A stretch of 64,000 nt of DNA, taken from contig NZ_JBOITO010000029.1 in NCBI RefSeq assembly GCF_050717635.1, positions 1-64,000 of the forward strand, in the 5' to 3' direction. The notes beneath the pieces were generated by a model. It did no database searches and was not told where the DNA came from. It was given only the letters and a program-made list of their open reading frames with translations. Position 1 is the first letter of the stretch, and each line of letters begins with the position of its first letter. Positions 35,272 to 44,799 of the stretch are shown piece by piece. The DNA is from Clostridium_AD sp050717635. Lineage in GTDB: Bacteria; Bacillota; Clostridia; Clostridiales; Clostridiaceae. The translations under genes were made by a program, and so were the position numbers.

Positions 35272-35991
35272 ATGTCTATAAAAGTCATCAATATTGGTGG
35301 AAGGGCCGTTAATAATTATGTTCTTATTACTGAATTTGGATGTGTGGTTATAGATACTGGATATGCTGGCGGATTTCCTGCGTTTTCCCGTAGACTTTCA
35401 GAAAGTGGTGTTTCCATGACTGATATTTCATATATTTTTCTTACACATGCACATGATGATCATGCTGGTTTTCTTGGTGAACTAATTTTAGCAACAGAGG
35501 CACCAGTGATATTACACCATGAGGCTATCAATAGATTGATGCTTGGTCATAACCAGTTTATCGGTGGTTGCTCATCAAAATTAGCACAATTATTTTGCCG
35601 TTGTATGTCTATTATAGGAAACGGAAAGCAAGAATTTCCGCCAGTGAATGTTTCTTCTAGGGCAATTGTTGTAGATGCGAAAACACAACCATTAGAAAAC
35701 TTGAGCATACCCGCTACAGTTTTACTATTGCCGGGTCATACAGCAGACTCAATCGGACTTCTACTAGATGACGGTAGACTTTTCTGCGGTGATGCGGCTA
35801 TGAATAATTTCCCGAGCGTTGCTAGGCACACCATATGGATAGAGGATGCTGAGATGTTCATACATTCATGGGATTTAATTATTGCAAGTGGTGCCAAAAT
35901 AATTTATCCCGGTCATGGTAAGCCATTTCCTGTTGAAGATTTGCGACGGTTTTACAACTATATGGAGGGTAAAAATTTGCTTCCAATTTAG
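35272..35991 (+). CDS. Metallo-beta-lactamase-fold hydrolase
   Basis: 239 residues. The zinc motif THAHDDHAGF (about residues 63-72) is of HxHxDH type, followed by LLPGHTADSIGLLLDDGRLFCGDAA (about 153-177) and IIYPGHGKPF (about 214-223). Such enzymes hydrolyse thioesters, lactones, phosphoesters or, rarely, beta-lactams. No feature favours true carbapenemase activity. GGGAGG precedes the ATG. Intact. Confidence 0.9.
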   Translation: MSIKVINIGGRAVNNYVLITEFGCVVIDTGYAGGFPAFSRRLSESGVSMTDISYIFLTHAHDDHAGFLGELILATEAPVILHHEAINRLMLGHNQFIGGCSSKLAQLFCRCMSIIGNGKQEFPPVNVSSRAIVVDAKTQPLENLSIPATVLLLPGHTADSIGLLLDDGRLFCGDAAMNNFPSVARHTIWIEDAEMFIHSWDLIIASGAKIIYPGHGKPFPVEDLRRFYNYMEGKNLLPI

Positions 35992-36048
35992 CAAATAGAT
36001 TTACATCAACATAATTAATTTATATAGAACAATAAGGGGATGATAGTA

Positions 36049-36861
36049 TTGAGTGAAGAAAAGGTAATAGGGCTTACTAAAAATATGAATACAGTGGATA
36101 CCATATATACTGATTTATTAAATCTGGGTATTAAGAGTGGAGATATTGTATTAGTGCATTCTTCCATGTCAAGTATTGGTTGGGTTTGTGGAGCTGCTCA
36201 GGCAGTCATAATTGCTCTTCAAAGGGTTATAAGCACTAAGGGTACATTGATAATGCCTGCTCATAGCGGAGCAGTTTCTGATCCGGCAGAATGGGAAAAT
36301 CCACCTATTCCTAAAGAATGGATTAATCTTATATATGAAAATATGCCAGCATTTAATGTGAATCTTACACAAACCAGAGGAATGGGATGCATTGCTGAGT
36401 TATTTAGAACCTTACCTGAGGTTTATAGATCAAATCATCCGCAAGTATCTTTTGCATCAGGGGGTAAGTTTGCACATAATATTATAAGTAACCATAAGTT
36501 AACTCCTCAGTTTGGAATGGAATCTCCTTTAGGTAAAATGTATAATCTAAATGCCAAAGTACTTTTATTAGGCGTTGGCTACGATTCTTGTACAAGTTTT
36601 CATCTAGCTGAGGCATTAAACGATAAGATGCCTAGGGAAACAATGGGTGCAGCTATAATAGAGGATAATAAAAGAATATGGAAGTGGTTTGAAGACTTCG
36701 AATATAATTCTGATGAAGATTTTGAGAAATTAGGGAAAGCATTTGAAGAAACTAATAATGTAGTAATTGGTAAAGTTGGTAATGCAGAGTGTAAGTTATT
36801 TGATATGAAATTAGGAGTTGATTTTGCAACAAAATGGATACAAAATAATAGATTTGAATAG
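36049..36861 (+). CDS. AAC(3)/YokD-family N-acetyltransferase
   Basis: About 270 residues. LLNLGIKSGDIVLVHSSMSSIGWVCGAAQAVIIALQRVISTKGTLIMPAHSGAVSDP (about 24-80) and RGMGCIAELFRTLPEVYRSNHPQVSFASGG, LTPQFGMESPLGKMYNLNAKVLLLGVGYDSCTSFHLAE are clear aminoglycoside 3-N-acetyltransferase family signatures. Known members acetylate the 3-amino group of deoxystreptamine, but many chromosomal members such as YokD have other or unknown substrates. I prefer TTG 36049, 9 nt after AAGGGGA, over ATG 36040, which sits on that site. Intact. Confidence 0.88.
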   Translation: MSEEKVIGLTKNMNTVDTIYTDLLNLGIKSGDIVLVHSSMSSIGWVCGAAQAVIIALQRVISTKGTLIMPAHSGAVSDPAEWENPPIPKEWINLIYENMPAFNVNLTQTRGMGCIAELFRTLPEVYRSNHPQVSFASGGKFAHNIISNHKLTPQFGMESPLGKMYNLNAKVLLLGVGYDSCTSFHLAEALNDKMPRETMGAAIIEDNKRIWKWFEDFEYNSDEDFEKLGKAFEETNNVVIGKVGNAECKLFDMKLGVDFATKWIQNNRFE

Positions 36862-36894
36862 CACGTATTTTTTTTGCAAAAACGGAGGGTAAAT

Positions 36895-37704
36895 TTGAAC
36901 AGTTTAGTTGAATTAGAAATAATAGATGATATAAATAATATAATTAAATTTTTATCTAGACGAGATATAAGCGGACTAACTTGCAACGCTTTAGTTGAAG
37001 AATTTGGAATTACCCAAGTTGATATGATAATACTCTTAGGAAACAGTATTCCCTATGTAGCTGAAATTGGATCAAAAGCCTATAAAAATGGTTTATCTAA
37101 AGATATAATGATAGTAGGTGGAATAGGGCATTCTACTAAATATTTAATTCAAAATGTCTTAGAAAACAATAAATATAATAATATTGAAGTAAATGATAAA
37201 TCTGAAGCAGAAATACTAAAACAGATTATTGTAGCAGGAGAAAATATTCAGCAAGATAAAATTATTACAGAAAGTAAATCTACTAATTGTGGTGATAATG
37301 CCTCTGAAGCATTAATTGTACTTAAGGAAAAACATAAAGTCCCAAAATCTATAATATTAATTCAGGATCCGACTATGCAATTAAGAAGTCATGCTTCTTT
37401 TTTAAAAGAGTGGCAAGAGGAAAACACATTATTTATAAGTTATTCTCCATTTATACCGCAAATAAAAGCATCTGATAACGGTTATGAATATATAAACAAA
37501 GATATAAAGGGATTATGGGATAAGGATAGATTTATTGATCTAATAATGGGTGAAATCCCAAGGTTAAATGATGTTGAAAATGGATATGGCCCAAAAGGAA
37601 AAGGATTTATATCGCATGTAGATATTCCGGAAGAAGTTTTTTGTTCTTATCAAAGATTGTTATGCTATTATGATGAATATAATGAAATTAAAAATAGAAA
37701 GTAA
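36895..37704 (+). CDS. YdcF/DUF218-family protein
   Basis: About 269 residues from TTG 36895 (ACGGAGGGTAAA in front; an upstream ATG at 36874 precedes it). VDMIILLGNSIPYVAEIGSKAYKNGLSKDIMIVGGIGHSTKYL (about 43-86) and ITESKSTNCGDNASEALIVL, VPKSIILIQDPTMQLRSHASFLK show the YdcF fold. Distinct from the copy at 34637. Function unknown. Confidence 0.82.
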   Translation: MNSLVELEIIDDINNIIKFLSRRDISGLTCNALVEEFGITQVDMIILLGNSIPYVAEIGSKAYKNGLSKDIMIVGGIGHSTKYLIQNVLENNKYNNIEVNDKSEAEILKQIIVAGENIQQDKIITESKSTNCGDNASEALIVLKEKHKVPKSIILIQDPTMQLRSHASFLKEWQEENTLFISYSPFIPQIKASDNGYEYINKDIKGLWDKDRFIDLIMGEIPRLNDVENGYGPKGKGFISHVDIPEEVFCSYQRLLCYYDEYNEIKNRK

Positions 37705-37740
37705 ATAACACTTAATAAATATAAGGGAGCGGTTGTATAC

Positions 37741-38982
37741 GTGAAAAATTTAGTTGGGAACCATAAATTTTTAGTTTGTTTTGCTCTACTTAGCATTTTA
37801 TCTGTTGGTTGTAGTAGTAAACAACCTGCAAATGAAAAATCAACTAATAACAATAAAAGTTCTGAAATAGTAACAAACAAAGACAAAGTTGAAGAGAATA
37901 CAAGTCATAAAATTAATTCAGGTTTACTACTAGGATTATCAAAAGATAATCAACTAGATATAAATGTGAATACTATGGAAAGAAAACCAAATGATTACAG
38001 AACTTTATGGATTTATGAAGATAATAAAAAGATAACCTATAAAGATAAAAAAAACGAGATAATTGCACCGTACAAAGAAAGCTTTTACAAGATTGGAAAT
38101 AACAAATTTATTATGTCAGATCCAATTAATCATCCGGAAAATCAACCAGATGATATTTTTAGTAATTATAGTTCATATTATAATTTTTCAAATATCATAT
38201 CACATCCCGCTAACACATCTATGAGTAATTTATTTACAACTGACACATTTAAGAAAAAATATCTTAACGCTCAGGAAGGGGCTATGGGAGACACTTATAA
38301 ACTGCAAACACAGAAGCTTTATTATGTAGGAAATAACTATGCATCTATTATGACTAATTATTATGATACAGGTGGTGGAACTTATAATAGTTCTTATGAT
38401 AATTTTAAAATGTATGAAATCGGTAATTTATCTAATTTAGATGGGCTTGATAATTATGAAACACTTTTTAATTTATTAGATAAAAGTGAGCAACTAAAAC
38501 TTAAAGGATATTCCCAAAAATATGATAAAAATATTAGTTTAGATGGGTACATCAACGTAGATCAACTTATAGATAGTAAAAATCTCCAGTTATTTAGAAG
38601 TGAAGGAAAATGGCAAGTATCTGTTCCACTCTTCAGAGTATACCAACATAAAGGGAATGGTTCTAATGGAAGAACTGTAGAAAAATATATTAACACTGAC
38701 ATTAAGCTGCCAACTAAAATAACGTCCTATGATAGTTTATGTATTGAATGGAACGAGATAAAGCAAAAAATACCTGAAGCTAAAGATGCAGTATCATCAC
38801 CTAATGATGATATGTTAGCAGTATTAACTCCTAATAAACTATTGATTTTTACAAATCCTAAACTTGGTATTGATAAACCATCGTTAAGTATTGATATAGA
38901 TGAAAATGAAAGTATAATCCTCAATCAATGGGCTACAGACGAATATGTTGATAAATGGACTAAACTCATTATAGAATATTAA
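37741..38982 (+). CDS. Large lipoprotein of unknown function
   Basis: 413 residues from GTG 37741 (GGGAGCGG upstream). The signal peptide FLVCFALLSILSVGC has lipobox SVGC; an Asn/Lys-rich linker (KQPANEKSTNNNKSSEI) leads to a large Tyr/Asn-rich extracellular part. No domain is recognised. Stands alone between the YdcF and SGNH genes. Confidence 0.72.
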   Translation: MKNLVGNHKFLVCFALLSILSVGCSSKQPANEKSTNNNKSSEIVTNKDKVEENTSHKINSGLLLGLSKDNQLDINVNTMERKPNDYRTLWIYEDNKKITYKDKKNEIIAPYKESFYKIGNNKFIMSDPINHPENQPDDIFSNYSSYYNFSNIISHPANTSMSNLFTTDTFKKKYLNAQEGAMGDTYKLQTQKLYYVGNNYASIMTNYYDTGGGTYNSSYDNFKMYEIGNLSNLDGLDNYETLFNLLDKSEQLKLKGYSQKYDKNISLDGYINVDQLIDSKNLQLFRSEGKWQVSVPLFRVYQHKGNGSNGRTVEKYINTDIKLPTKITSYDSLCIEWNEIKQKIPEAKDAVSSPNDDMLAVLTPNKLLIFTNPKLGIDKPSLSIDIDENESIILNQWATDEYVDKWTKLIIEY

Positions 38983-39023
38983 TAAATTAAAATTAATAAT
39001 TGTAAAAGAAAGAGGTAAATCAA

Positions 39024-39635
39024 ATGGGTAAGCGAAATATATTTGTTATAGGTGATAGTGTTTCAATACATTATGGGCCATATCTTAAAAATAATATTAA
39101 AGATAAATTTGAGTATGATAGAAAACGAGGTATAGAACAAGCAATAACAGATTTAGACAATCCAATTGGAGCTAATGCAGGGGATAGTTTAATGGTTATG
39201 AATTATTTAGAACAAGAACGTAAGCAAAATAAAAATTATGATATATTGCTTATCAATTGCGGATTACATGATGTTCGACGTGACAGAGATTTAAATAAGC
39301 TTCAGGTTGAATTAAATGTTTACAAGATGAATTTAAAAAGAATAATTGCAATATCAAATCTTATGGCAAATAAAATTATATGGATTGGATTAACACCTGT
39401 TATAGATGAAATTCATAATGCTAGAACCGAAGGCGTCTTAAGGTATAGTAAAGATGTATATGCTTATGATATTGCTGCAAAAGAAATAATGTGTAACTAT
39501 AATATTCCGTGCATAGATATGTATGACTTCACTAAAAATTTAGGTAGAGATATTTATTTCGACCATGTTCATTTCAAAGAGAAGATTAGAGAACTACAAG
39601 CAGCATTTATTGCCGGTTACTTAAATAGCATTTAA
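39024..39635 (+). CDS. SGNH/GDSL-type hydrolase
   Basis: 203 residues. The nucleophile block is FVIGDSVSIHYGPYL (GDSV, about residues 6-20), the third block LLINCGLHDVRRD (Asn at about 80), and the catalytic Asp-His pair is in YFDHVHFKEKI near the C-terminus. It would hydrolyse an ester such as an acyl or acetyl group. There is no signal peptide. AGAGGTAAATCAA precedes the ATG. Intact. Confidence 0.87.
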   Translation: MGKRNIFVIGDSVSIHYGPYLKNNIKDKFEYDRKRGIEQAITDLDNPIGANAGDSLMVMNYLEQERKQNKNYDILLINCGLHDVRRDRDLNKLQVELNVYKMNLKRIIAISNLMANKIIWIGLTPVIDEIHNARTEGVLRYSKDVYAYDIAAKEIMCNYNIPCIDMYDFTKNLGRDIYFDHVHFKEKIRELQAAFIAGYLNSI

Positions 39636-39659
39636 AAAATATAATTATGGAGGTTTATA

Positions 39660-40319
39660 ATGAAAATTACTGATTTAACGCACACAATTTATTCGGATAT
39701 GCCAGTTTTTCCAGGAACTGAACAACCAATTTTTATAAAGGCAAATACTTTGGCAAAGGATGGTTTTCAGGAGGCAAAAATCACTATGTACTCTCATACA
39801 GGGACACATATAGATGCACCTGCACATATGCTCAGTAGTGGTCTTTATTTAGATAATTTAGATATAGAACATTTTATTGGAAATGCTACTATTTTAGACT
39901 TTTCAAACATGAAAACGAAATTAATAGATATTGATAGTTTAAAACCTTATGAGAAAAAAATAAAAAATGTTGAGTTCATTATAATAAAGACAGGTTGGAG
40001 TAAATACTGGGGGGATAAAAAGTATTTTGAGAATTTCCCTTCACTTAGTGAAAATTCAGCGAGATGGTTATCACAATTTAATTTAAAGGGCATTGGTATT
40101 GATGCAATTTCAATTGATGATATGGATTCAACCACATTTGCAGTTCATAAAATATTAATGCCAAAAGACATCCTAATTATAGAGAATCTAACAAATTTAG
40201 ATTCCATTAGTAGTGAAAATTTTATTTTAAGTATACTTCCACTTAAAAATAAAGATGCGGATGGATCACCCGTAAGGGCTGTTTCTATAGAAAGTATTGG
40301 GGGAGCGAACAATATATGA
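39660..40319 (+). CDS. Cyclase-family protein (kynurenine formamidase-like)
   Basis: 219 residues. DLTHTIYSDMPVFPGTEQPIF at the start and the metal motif HTGTHIDAPAHM (about 44-55, HxGTHxDxPxH) define the Cyclase/KynB family of metal-dependent hydrolases. FIIIKTGWSKYWG and GIGIDAISIDD also match. Whether it hydrolyses N-formylkynurenine is unknown. Its stop overlaps the start of the next gene by 4 bp. Confidence 0.9.
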   Translation: MKITDLTHTIYSDMPVFPGTEQPIFIKANTLAKDGFQEAKITMYSHTGTHIDAPAHMLSSGLYLDNLDIEHFIGNATILDFSNMKTKLIDIDSLKPYEKKIKNVEFIIIKTGWSKYWGDKKYFENFPSLSENSARWLSQFNLKGIGIDAISIDDMDSTTFAVHKILMPKDILIIENLTNLDSISSENFILSILPLKNKDADGSPVRAVSIESIGGANNI

Positions 40320-40768
40320 ACATTTGGGAACGATTAAATGTTTTTATTAAGATTTTATCATCGTTTATAGTGCCGCTGGTGTTAACAAATATATTTGTGG
40401 TTTTATTAAAAAGGCTTACTAAACATCAATTGTACCAAAACAGTGATATATTTACTTTTATTATTACTACGGTTATTGCATTTATATGGGTTTTAGCGAC
40501 GTTTGAAAATTATTTGTATAGTAGTAAATCAATAATAATAGCTGATAGGTTATTGGCAAAAGAAAATATAAAGTTGACAATGAAAGAAATGAAATGGAAG
40601 GCTATTGAAATAGATGAGAATGTTTTTACATTTAAAAACCCTTTTTTTAGAGAGTTTAAAAATTTAAAATTATCTATTAGATTTATAGATACAGAGGCCA
40701 TTATTGAAGGTCCAGAGCACTATGTAGATAAAGTAATAGAGGAGTATAAAACACTTATAGCAATTTAA
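40316..40768 (+). CDS. Membrane protein of unknown function
   Basis: 150 residues with two membrane helices (about 10-30 ILSSFIVPLVLTNIFVVLL and 42-64 IFTFIITTVIAFIWVLATFENYL) and a cytoplasmic-looking C-terminal part ending IIEGPEHYVDKVIEEYKTL. No family is recognised. The ATGA overlap with the cyclase gene indicates co-translation. Confidence 0.7.
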   Translation: MNIWERLNVFIKILSSFIVPLVLTNIFVVLLKRLTKHQLYQNSDIFTFIITTVIAFIWVLATFENYLYSSKSIIIADRLLAKENIKLTMKEMKWKAIEIDENVFTFKNPFFREFKNLKLSIRFIDTEAIIEGPEHYVDKVIEEYKTLIAI

Positions 40769-40850
40769 TTGAAATTGTTTTAATAAAAGTAGAAACTAAA
40801 GATGTTTTTTTAAAGAACTTTAAAGAATTATAATCGGGAGGGGTTTCAGA

Positions 40851-41348
40851 ATGGATAACGAAACAGTATATTTAAAGATATATCCTAAGGATTACAGGGA
40901 ACTAACAAAGATAATGACGTCTGCATTTAATGAAGATACATCGATGCACACTGAACTTAAAGAGGATGGTCCTACAGGTTACAATGACGGTAGTTTAATT
41001 AAACGACTAAATGAACATGAGAATTTCAAAAGCAAGAAAATAATCTATAATAATACTATAGTTGGAGCTTACACTGTTGGTATTAAGCCAAATAATGAAT
41101 ACAGTTTGGAAATGTTATTTATTGATCCTAAATACAGGGAAAGCCATCTAGGTAGTAAAGTGTGGGAGGTTATAGAAGATAGCTTTGTGGATGCAAAAAA
41201 ATGGACTGTTGAAACACCCTGCTATTCAAAGAGAAATCATCACTTCTATACTGAAAAATGTGGTTTTGTATTTCAAAAGGAAAACACATGTGATAATGGT
41301 TGTAGTTCTTTTATTTTTGACAAAATAAAAACATTTAATATAGACTAA
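40851..41348 (+). CDS. GNAT acetyltransferase
   Basis: 165 residues. SLEMLFIDPKYRESHLGSKVWEVIEDSF (about 84-111) is motif A with SHLGSK in place of RGxG; the end reads TPCYSKRNHHFYTEKCGFVFQKE. The N-terminal YRELTKIMTSAFNEDTSMHTELKEDGPTGYNDGSLI is a known clostridial GNAT subgroup. GGGAGGGG precedes the ATG. The next gene follows after 11 bp. Confidence 0.87.
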   Translation: MDNETVYLKIYPKDYRELTKIMTSAFNEDTSMHTELKEDGPTGYNDGSLIKRLNEHENFKSKKIIYNNTIVGAYTVGIKPNNEYSLEMLFIDPKYRESHLGSKVWEVIEDSFVDAKKWTVETPCYSKRNHHFYTEKCGFVFQKENTCDNGCSSFIFDKIKTFNID

Positions 41349-41359
41349 TTGGAGGAAAT

Positions 41360-41992
41360 ATGGATTGTAAGTATAAAATAAAGCAAATAACAAGTTCATA
41401 TGATAGTTGCGACAAATGTGGTTTACCAAAAATAACTTGTATATGTGATAGTGCACCTAAAATCAGTACTAGTGCAAGAATCTGGATTCTATCAACTGAA
41501 AGAGAGCTTTATAGACCTTCTAACACTGCAAGGTTATTAAAGCTTGTTAATCTAGATTCTACTGAGATTTTCCTTTGGAAGAGAACAAAAAATCCAGAGA
41601 AATTAATTGAAAACTTAAACAATGAAATATATGATTCTTATTTGGTATTTCCAGTAGAAGATAAAACAAAGTGTGGCAAGCTTAAATATAAAAGTACAGG
41701 GAAAATTCCTGCATTTGTTTTAATAGATGGTACGTGGAAAGAAGCACGTAAAATACTTAGGAAAAGTGATTATCTAAATAAATTACCTAGGATTTCATTA
41801 CAACCAAATTTTAAATCTCACTATGATTTAAGAAAAGGCGCTGCTGAAGGGGATTTATGTACAATCGAAGCGGTAGTGGAATTATTAAAAATAAATAAAG
41901 AAATTGAAAATTCAAAAATTATTGATGAATTTTATAATTTGTTTTTAAAGAGCTACAAAGCTGGTGCAAGCGGTCATAAATTAAAGGAATAA
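41360..41992 (+). CDS. DTW-domain protein (tRNA acp3U aminocarboxypropyltransferase-like)
   Basis: 210 residues. The N-terminal zinc-type cluster CDKCGLPKITCICD is at about 15-28, followed by the GTW form of the DTW signature, VLIDGTWKEARKILRKSDYL (about 122-141), and LPRISLQPNFKSHYDLRKGAAEGDLCTIEAV. DTW proteins TapT/DTWD1-2 place an acp group on uridine in tRNA. Whether this copy does so is unproven. GGAGGAAAT precedes the ATG. Confidence 0.87.
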   Translation: MDCKYKIKQITSSYDSCDKCGLPKITCICDSAPKISTSARIWILSTERELYRPSNTARLLKLVNLDSTEIFLWKRTKNPEKLIENLNNEIYDSYLVFPVEDKTKCGKLKYKSTGKIPAFVLIDGTWKEARKILRKSDYLNKLPRISLQPNFKSHYDLRKGAAEGDLCTIEAVVELLKINKEIENSKIIDEFYNLFLKSYKAGASGHKLKE

Positions 41993-42009
41993 CTGGGGGT
42001 AACATAAAA

Positions 42010-42621
42010 ATGGGTTTTGATAATTATGCTAAAACTTGGGATACTGATATAAGAATTAATAGAGCTAATATTATTGCAAATGCAATTAGTGATTCAATTG
42101 GTAGTAATAAAAATCGTTCTGCAATGGAATTTGGCTGTGGAACTGGTCTTGTGAGTTTTAATCTTTATGATATATTTAAAAGTATTGCTCTTATAGATTC
42201 GTCAGAAGGAATGATAGATATACTGAAGTCTAAAATTGATAAATACGAAGTAACGAACATGTTTCCTTATAATTTAGATATATCTAGTAAAAATTCATCA
42301 GAAATGAAATTTGACGTCATTTATAATTCTATGGTATTGCATCATATTACAGATACCGAAGATATAATAGAGAGTTTTCACCAATTGCTTAATGAAGATG
42401 GTTATTTGTGTATAGTAGATTTAGATGAAGAGGATGGTACCTTTCATAAAAAATACCCGGAATTCGATGGGCATAATGGTTTTAATCAAGATGCTTTGAA
42501 AAGTATTTTAGTTAGTTGTGGATTTAAGGATATAGAATCAAACACTTTTTACTATGGTGAAAAAATAATAAACGATCAAAGGGTTAAATACTCGTTGTTT
42601 TTGATGACAGGAAGACGTTAA
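42010..42621 (+). CDS. Class I SAM-dependent methyltransferase
   Basis: 203 residues. Motif I is AMEFGCGTGLVSFNLYD (about 38-54), motif II ALIDSSEGMIDILKSK (about 61-76), and FDVIYNSMVLHHITDTEDIIESFHQLLNEDGYLCIVDLDEEDGTFH supplies motifs III-IV. A small-molecule substrate is likely. A good terminator follows it. Intact. Confidence 0.88.
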   Translation: MGFDNYAKTWDTDIRINRANIIANAISDSIGSNKNRSAMEFGCGTGLVSFNLYDIFKSIALIDSSEGMIDILKSKIDKYEVTNMFPYNLDISSKNSSEMKFDVIYNSMVLHHITDTEDIIESFHQLLNEDGYLCIVDLDEEDGTFHKKYPEFDGHNGFNQDALKSILVSCGFKDIESNTFYYGEKIINDQRVKYSLFLMTGRR

Positions 42622-42642
42622 TAAAAATATCATACTAAAAGT

Positions 42643-42685
42643 CAGGAACTTTTAATCTGAAAATGATTAGAAGTTCCTGTTTTTA
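42643..42685 (+). terminator. Rho-independent terminator after the methyltransferase gene
   Basis: CAGGAACTT.TTAATC and GATTA.GAAGTTCCTG arms around a short A-rich loop, followed by TTTTTA. Confidence 0.8.
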
Positions 42686-43009
42686 TATAGCAAGACAAGT
42701 GTGAGTCGTAATTACTTAAATTAATTTAAAAACATTGAAACTTTTATGATTTAAAGGAAATTAAACATATTTGTTGAAAAATGGTATTATAGAAAATAAA
42801 ACTACAATTTATTATTAGTGTGACTTCGTAAAACCTTTGTGTTCATCCAGAAGTTATTGGAAAAGCAGTTTATATGAGTATATATAGGCGGATATTATAA
42901 AATTTATATAATTAATTAAATATTAACAAGTTAGGATAAGAAAAATTATTTATAAATGCTATTATATAATTACCGTACGGGATTAAATGAGTTTAAATGA
43001 GGTGACTTA
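42686..43009. other. Intergenic region, probable AraC-gene promoter
   Basis: AT-rich and non-coding. It ends with GAGGTGACTTA before the AraC-type ATG. A short GTACGG piece occurs at 42974. No gene or RNA could be supported. Confidence 0.4.
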
Positions 43010-43909
43010 ATGGATTATATTAACTTAATACAAAAAACTATTGATTATATTGATGAGCATATTGAAGATAATTTATCTGTAGATACGCTAGCCTCAATTG
43101 CAGGGTTTTCAACCTATCATTATTATAAAATATTTAGTAGTTTTGTCCATTTATCAGTAATGGATTATGTAACAAAACGAAAAATGCAATTTGCTTTACA
43201 AAAGCTAACGAATGGAGCAAAGATAATTGATATAGCAATGGATTATGGCTTTGAAACGCATGCAGGTTTTAATAAAGCCTTTAAACGTGCTTTTGGCTAT
43301 CCACCAAGTCTTTACAGAATTCATGCTCCAAAAGGGTTACCACCAAAAATAAATTTAGTATATTTACAAAAGAATCAAACTGGAGGAATTATAATGGAAC
43401 CTAAAATAATTGAAATGCCTAGCTTTAAAGTGGTTGGGTATGAATTTAAGAATAACCTTAAAAATGTATTACGTTCAAGTGATATTCCAGCATTCTGGGC
43501 TCAACGTGGTTTTGATGATAACAATTGTGAGGAAAAATTGTATCAACAGCTAACTCCACTAAAACATGGAGAGTATTGCATCTGTATTAATACCAATATG
43601 GATACTGATGACTTTTCATATCTAATGGCTGTTGGTGTTGATAACTTTGATAAAGCAATGGATGATATGTACAAATTAGAAATTCCTGCTGCAACCTATG
43701 CTATATTTACGACACCAGAAGTGCAAGAAGATAACTTTATAGATTCCATAAATGGAACTTGGACCTATATACTTCAACAATGGTTTCCTAATTCACAATA
43801 TGAAATTGATGAAAGTAAATTTGACTTTGAGCATTATGATGAGCATTGTCATTCCTTTGAATATGATAAAGTTTCAATGAATATTTATATCCCAATAAAA
43901 AGCATATAA
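43010..43909 (+). CDS. AraC-family regulator with GyrI-like effector domain
   Basis: 299 residues. The N-terminal AraC helix-turn-helix pair (about 8-105) reads IDYIDEHIEDNLSVDTLASIAGFSTYHYYKIF and AMDYGFETHAGFNKAFKRAFGYPPSLYR. The C-terminal GyrI-like/SbmC ligand domain (about 125-297) starts with EPKIIEMPSFKVVGYEF. This Rob/BmrR-like design senses small hydrophobic or drug-like ligands and activates export or detoxification genes. It probably acts on genes nearby or elsewhere; the target is unknown. GAGGTG precedes the ATG. Confidence 0.92.
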   Translation: MDYINLIQKTIDYIDEHIEDNLSVDTLASIAGFSTYHYYKIFSSFVHLSVMDYVTKRKMQFALQKLTNGAKIIDIAMDYGFETHAGFNKAFKRAFGYPPSLYRIHAPKGLPPKINLVYLQKNQTGGIIMEPKIIEMPSFKVVGYEFKNNLKNVLRSSDIPAFWAQRGFDDNNCEEKLYQQLTPLKHGEYCICINTNMDTDDFSYLMAVGVDNFDKAMDDMYKLEIPAATYAIFTTPEVQEDNFIDSINGTWTYILQQWFPNSQYEIDESKFDFEHYDEHCHSFEYDKVSMNIYIPIKSI

Positions 43910-43972
43910 AGCCTATAATACTCAAAGCGTAGTGCCTAAAACGACTTATAACAAAATGGTTACGTCCACCTT

Positions 43973-44000
43973 GGCTGGTGGACTATTTTTTTTTATAGTA
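43973..44000 (+). terminator. Terminator after the AraC-type gene
   Basis: GTCCACC and GGTGGAC arms around TTGGCT, followed within three bases by a run of ten T. A strong intrinsic terminator. Confidence 0.8.
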
Positions 44001-44035
44001 ATGTGTATAATTATGACTTATAATTTATATATAGG
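43994..44035 (+). repeat. 42-bp dispersed repeat, copy 2
   Basis: Matches 11135-11176 at 38 of 42 positions and, like that copy, directly follows a hairpin terminator. Confidence 0.6.
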
Positions 44036-44136
44036 GTTGCACTTAGCCTAACACATATTAGATGTGCTATTGGTATATAAAATGCACAAACTTTAAACGG
44101 ATAAGGATTTTTTTGATTTTATTAGGAGGTATTAAA

Positions 44137-44658
44137 TTGAGCGAGTTAATTTTAGTAACCCCATCAAAGATTTTAGAAAATAAAATTCTGGAATATAAGC
44201 AAGAGTATTTAGACTTTGACGAGACTAATATCAATGGCGGTTGTGGCCTAGCCCGTTATAATAATTTTGATGAATGGCTAGAAATTGTTCTTTCAATTGA
44301 GAAAGATAAACTCCACAATAATGTTCATGCCAGCACATTCTTTTCTGTAAGGAAATCTGATAATAGAATTATAGGTACTATTCAACTCCGTCACTTTTTA
44401 ACTGATGAATTAGAAAAACATGGTGGACAAGTAGGCTATGGTATTTGTCCAACTGAACGAAAAAAAGGTTATGGTAAGCAACAATTATTACTTGTTTTAG
44501 AAATTGCAAAAGATATGAAAATTCCAAAAGTAATGATTATCTGTGATAAAGATAATATTGCTTCAAGTCAGACTGCGATGAGTTGTGGTGGTATATTAAC
44601 AGGCGAAAATTTCCATGAAGGTAAAGAGCAACAAATATATTGGATTAACCTCCGCTAA
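44137..44658 (+). CDS. GNAT acetyltransferase
   Basis: 173 residues from TTG 44137 (AGGAGGTATTAAA in front; the longer frame from 44062 starts upstream of this site). HASTFFSVRKSDNRIIGTIQLRHFLTDELEKHGGQVGYGICPTERKKGYGKQQLLLVLEIAKD (about 60-122) has the PTERKKGYG acetyl-CoA loop, and the end reads CDKDNIASSQTAMSCGGILTGE. Paralogue of 18294. Intact. Confidence 0.88.
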   Translation: MSELILVTPSKILENKILEYKQEYLDFDETNINGGCGLARYNNFDEWLEIVLSIEKDKLHNNVHASTFFSVRKSDNRIIGTIQLRHFLTDELEKHGGQVGYGICPTERKKGYGKQQLLLVLEIAKDMKIPKVMIICDKDNIASSQTAMSCGGILTGENFHEGKEQQIYWINLR

Positions 44659-44799
44659 TAAGCAGAATAAGCTTAAGAATTACTAAGAAAATCAGATAAA
44701 CTAGACAGGTTATATCTATAATCAACAGTGAAAAATTGTTATAGATATTGTGAAGCTACGCTATAGTTATAAAAATATATTTGAGTGAGGGGAATGATT

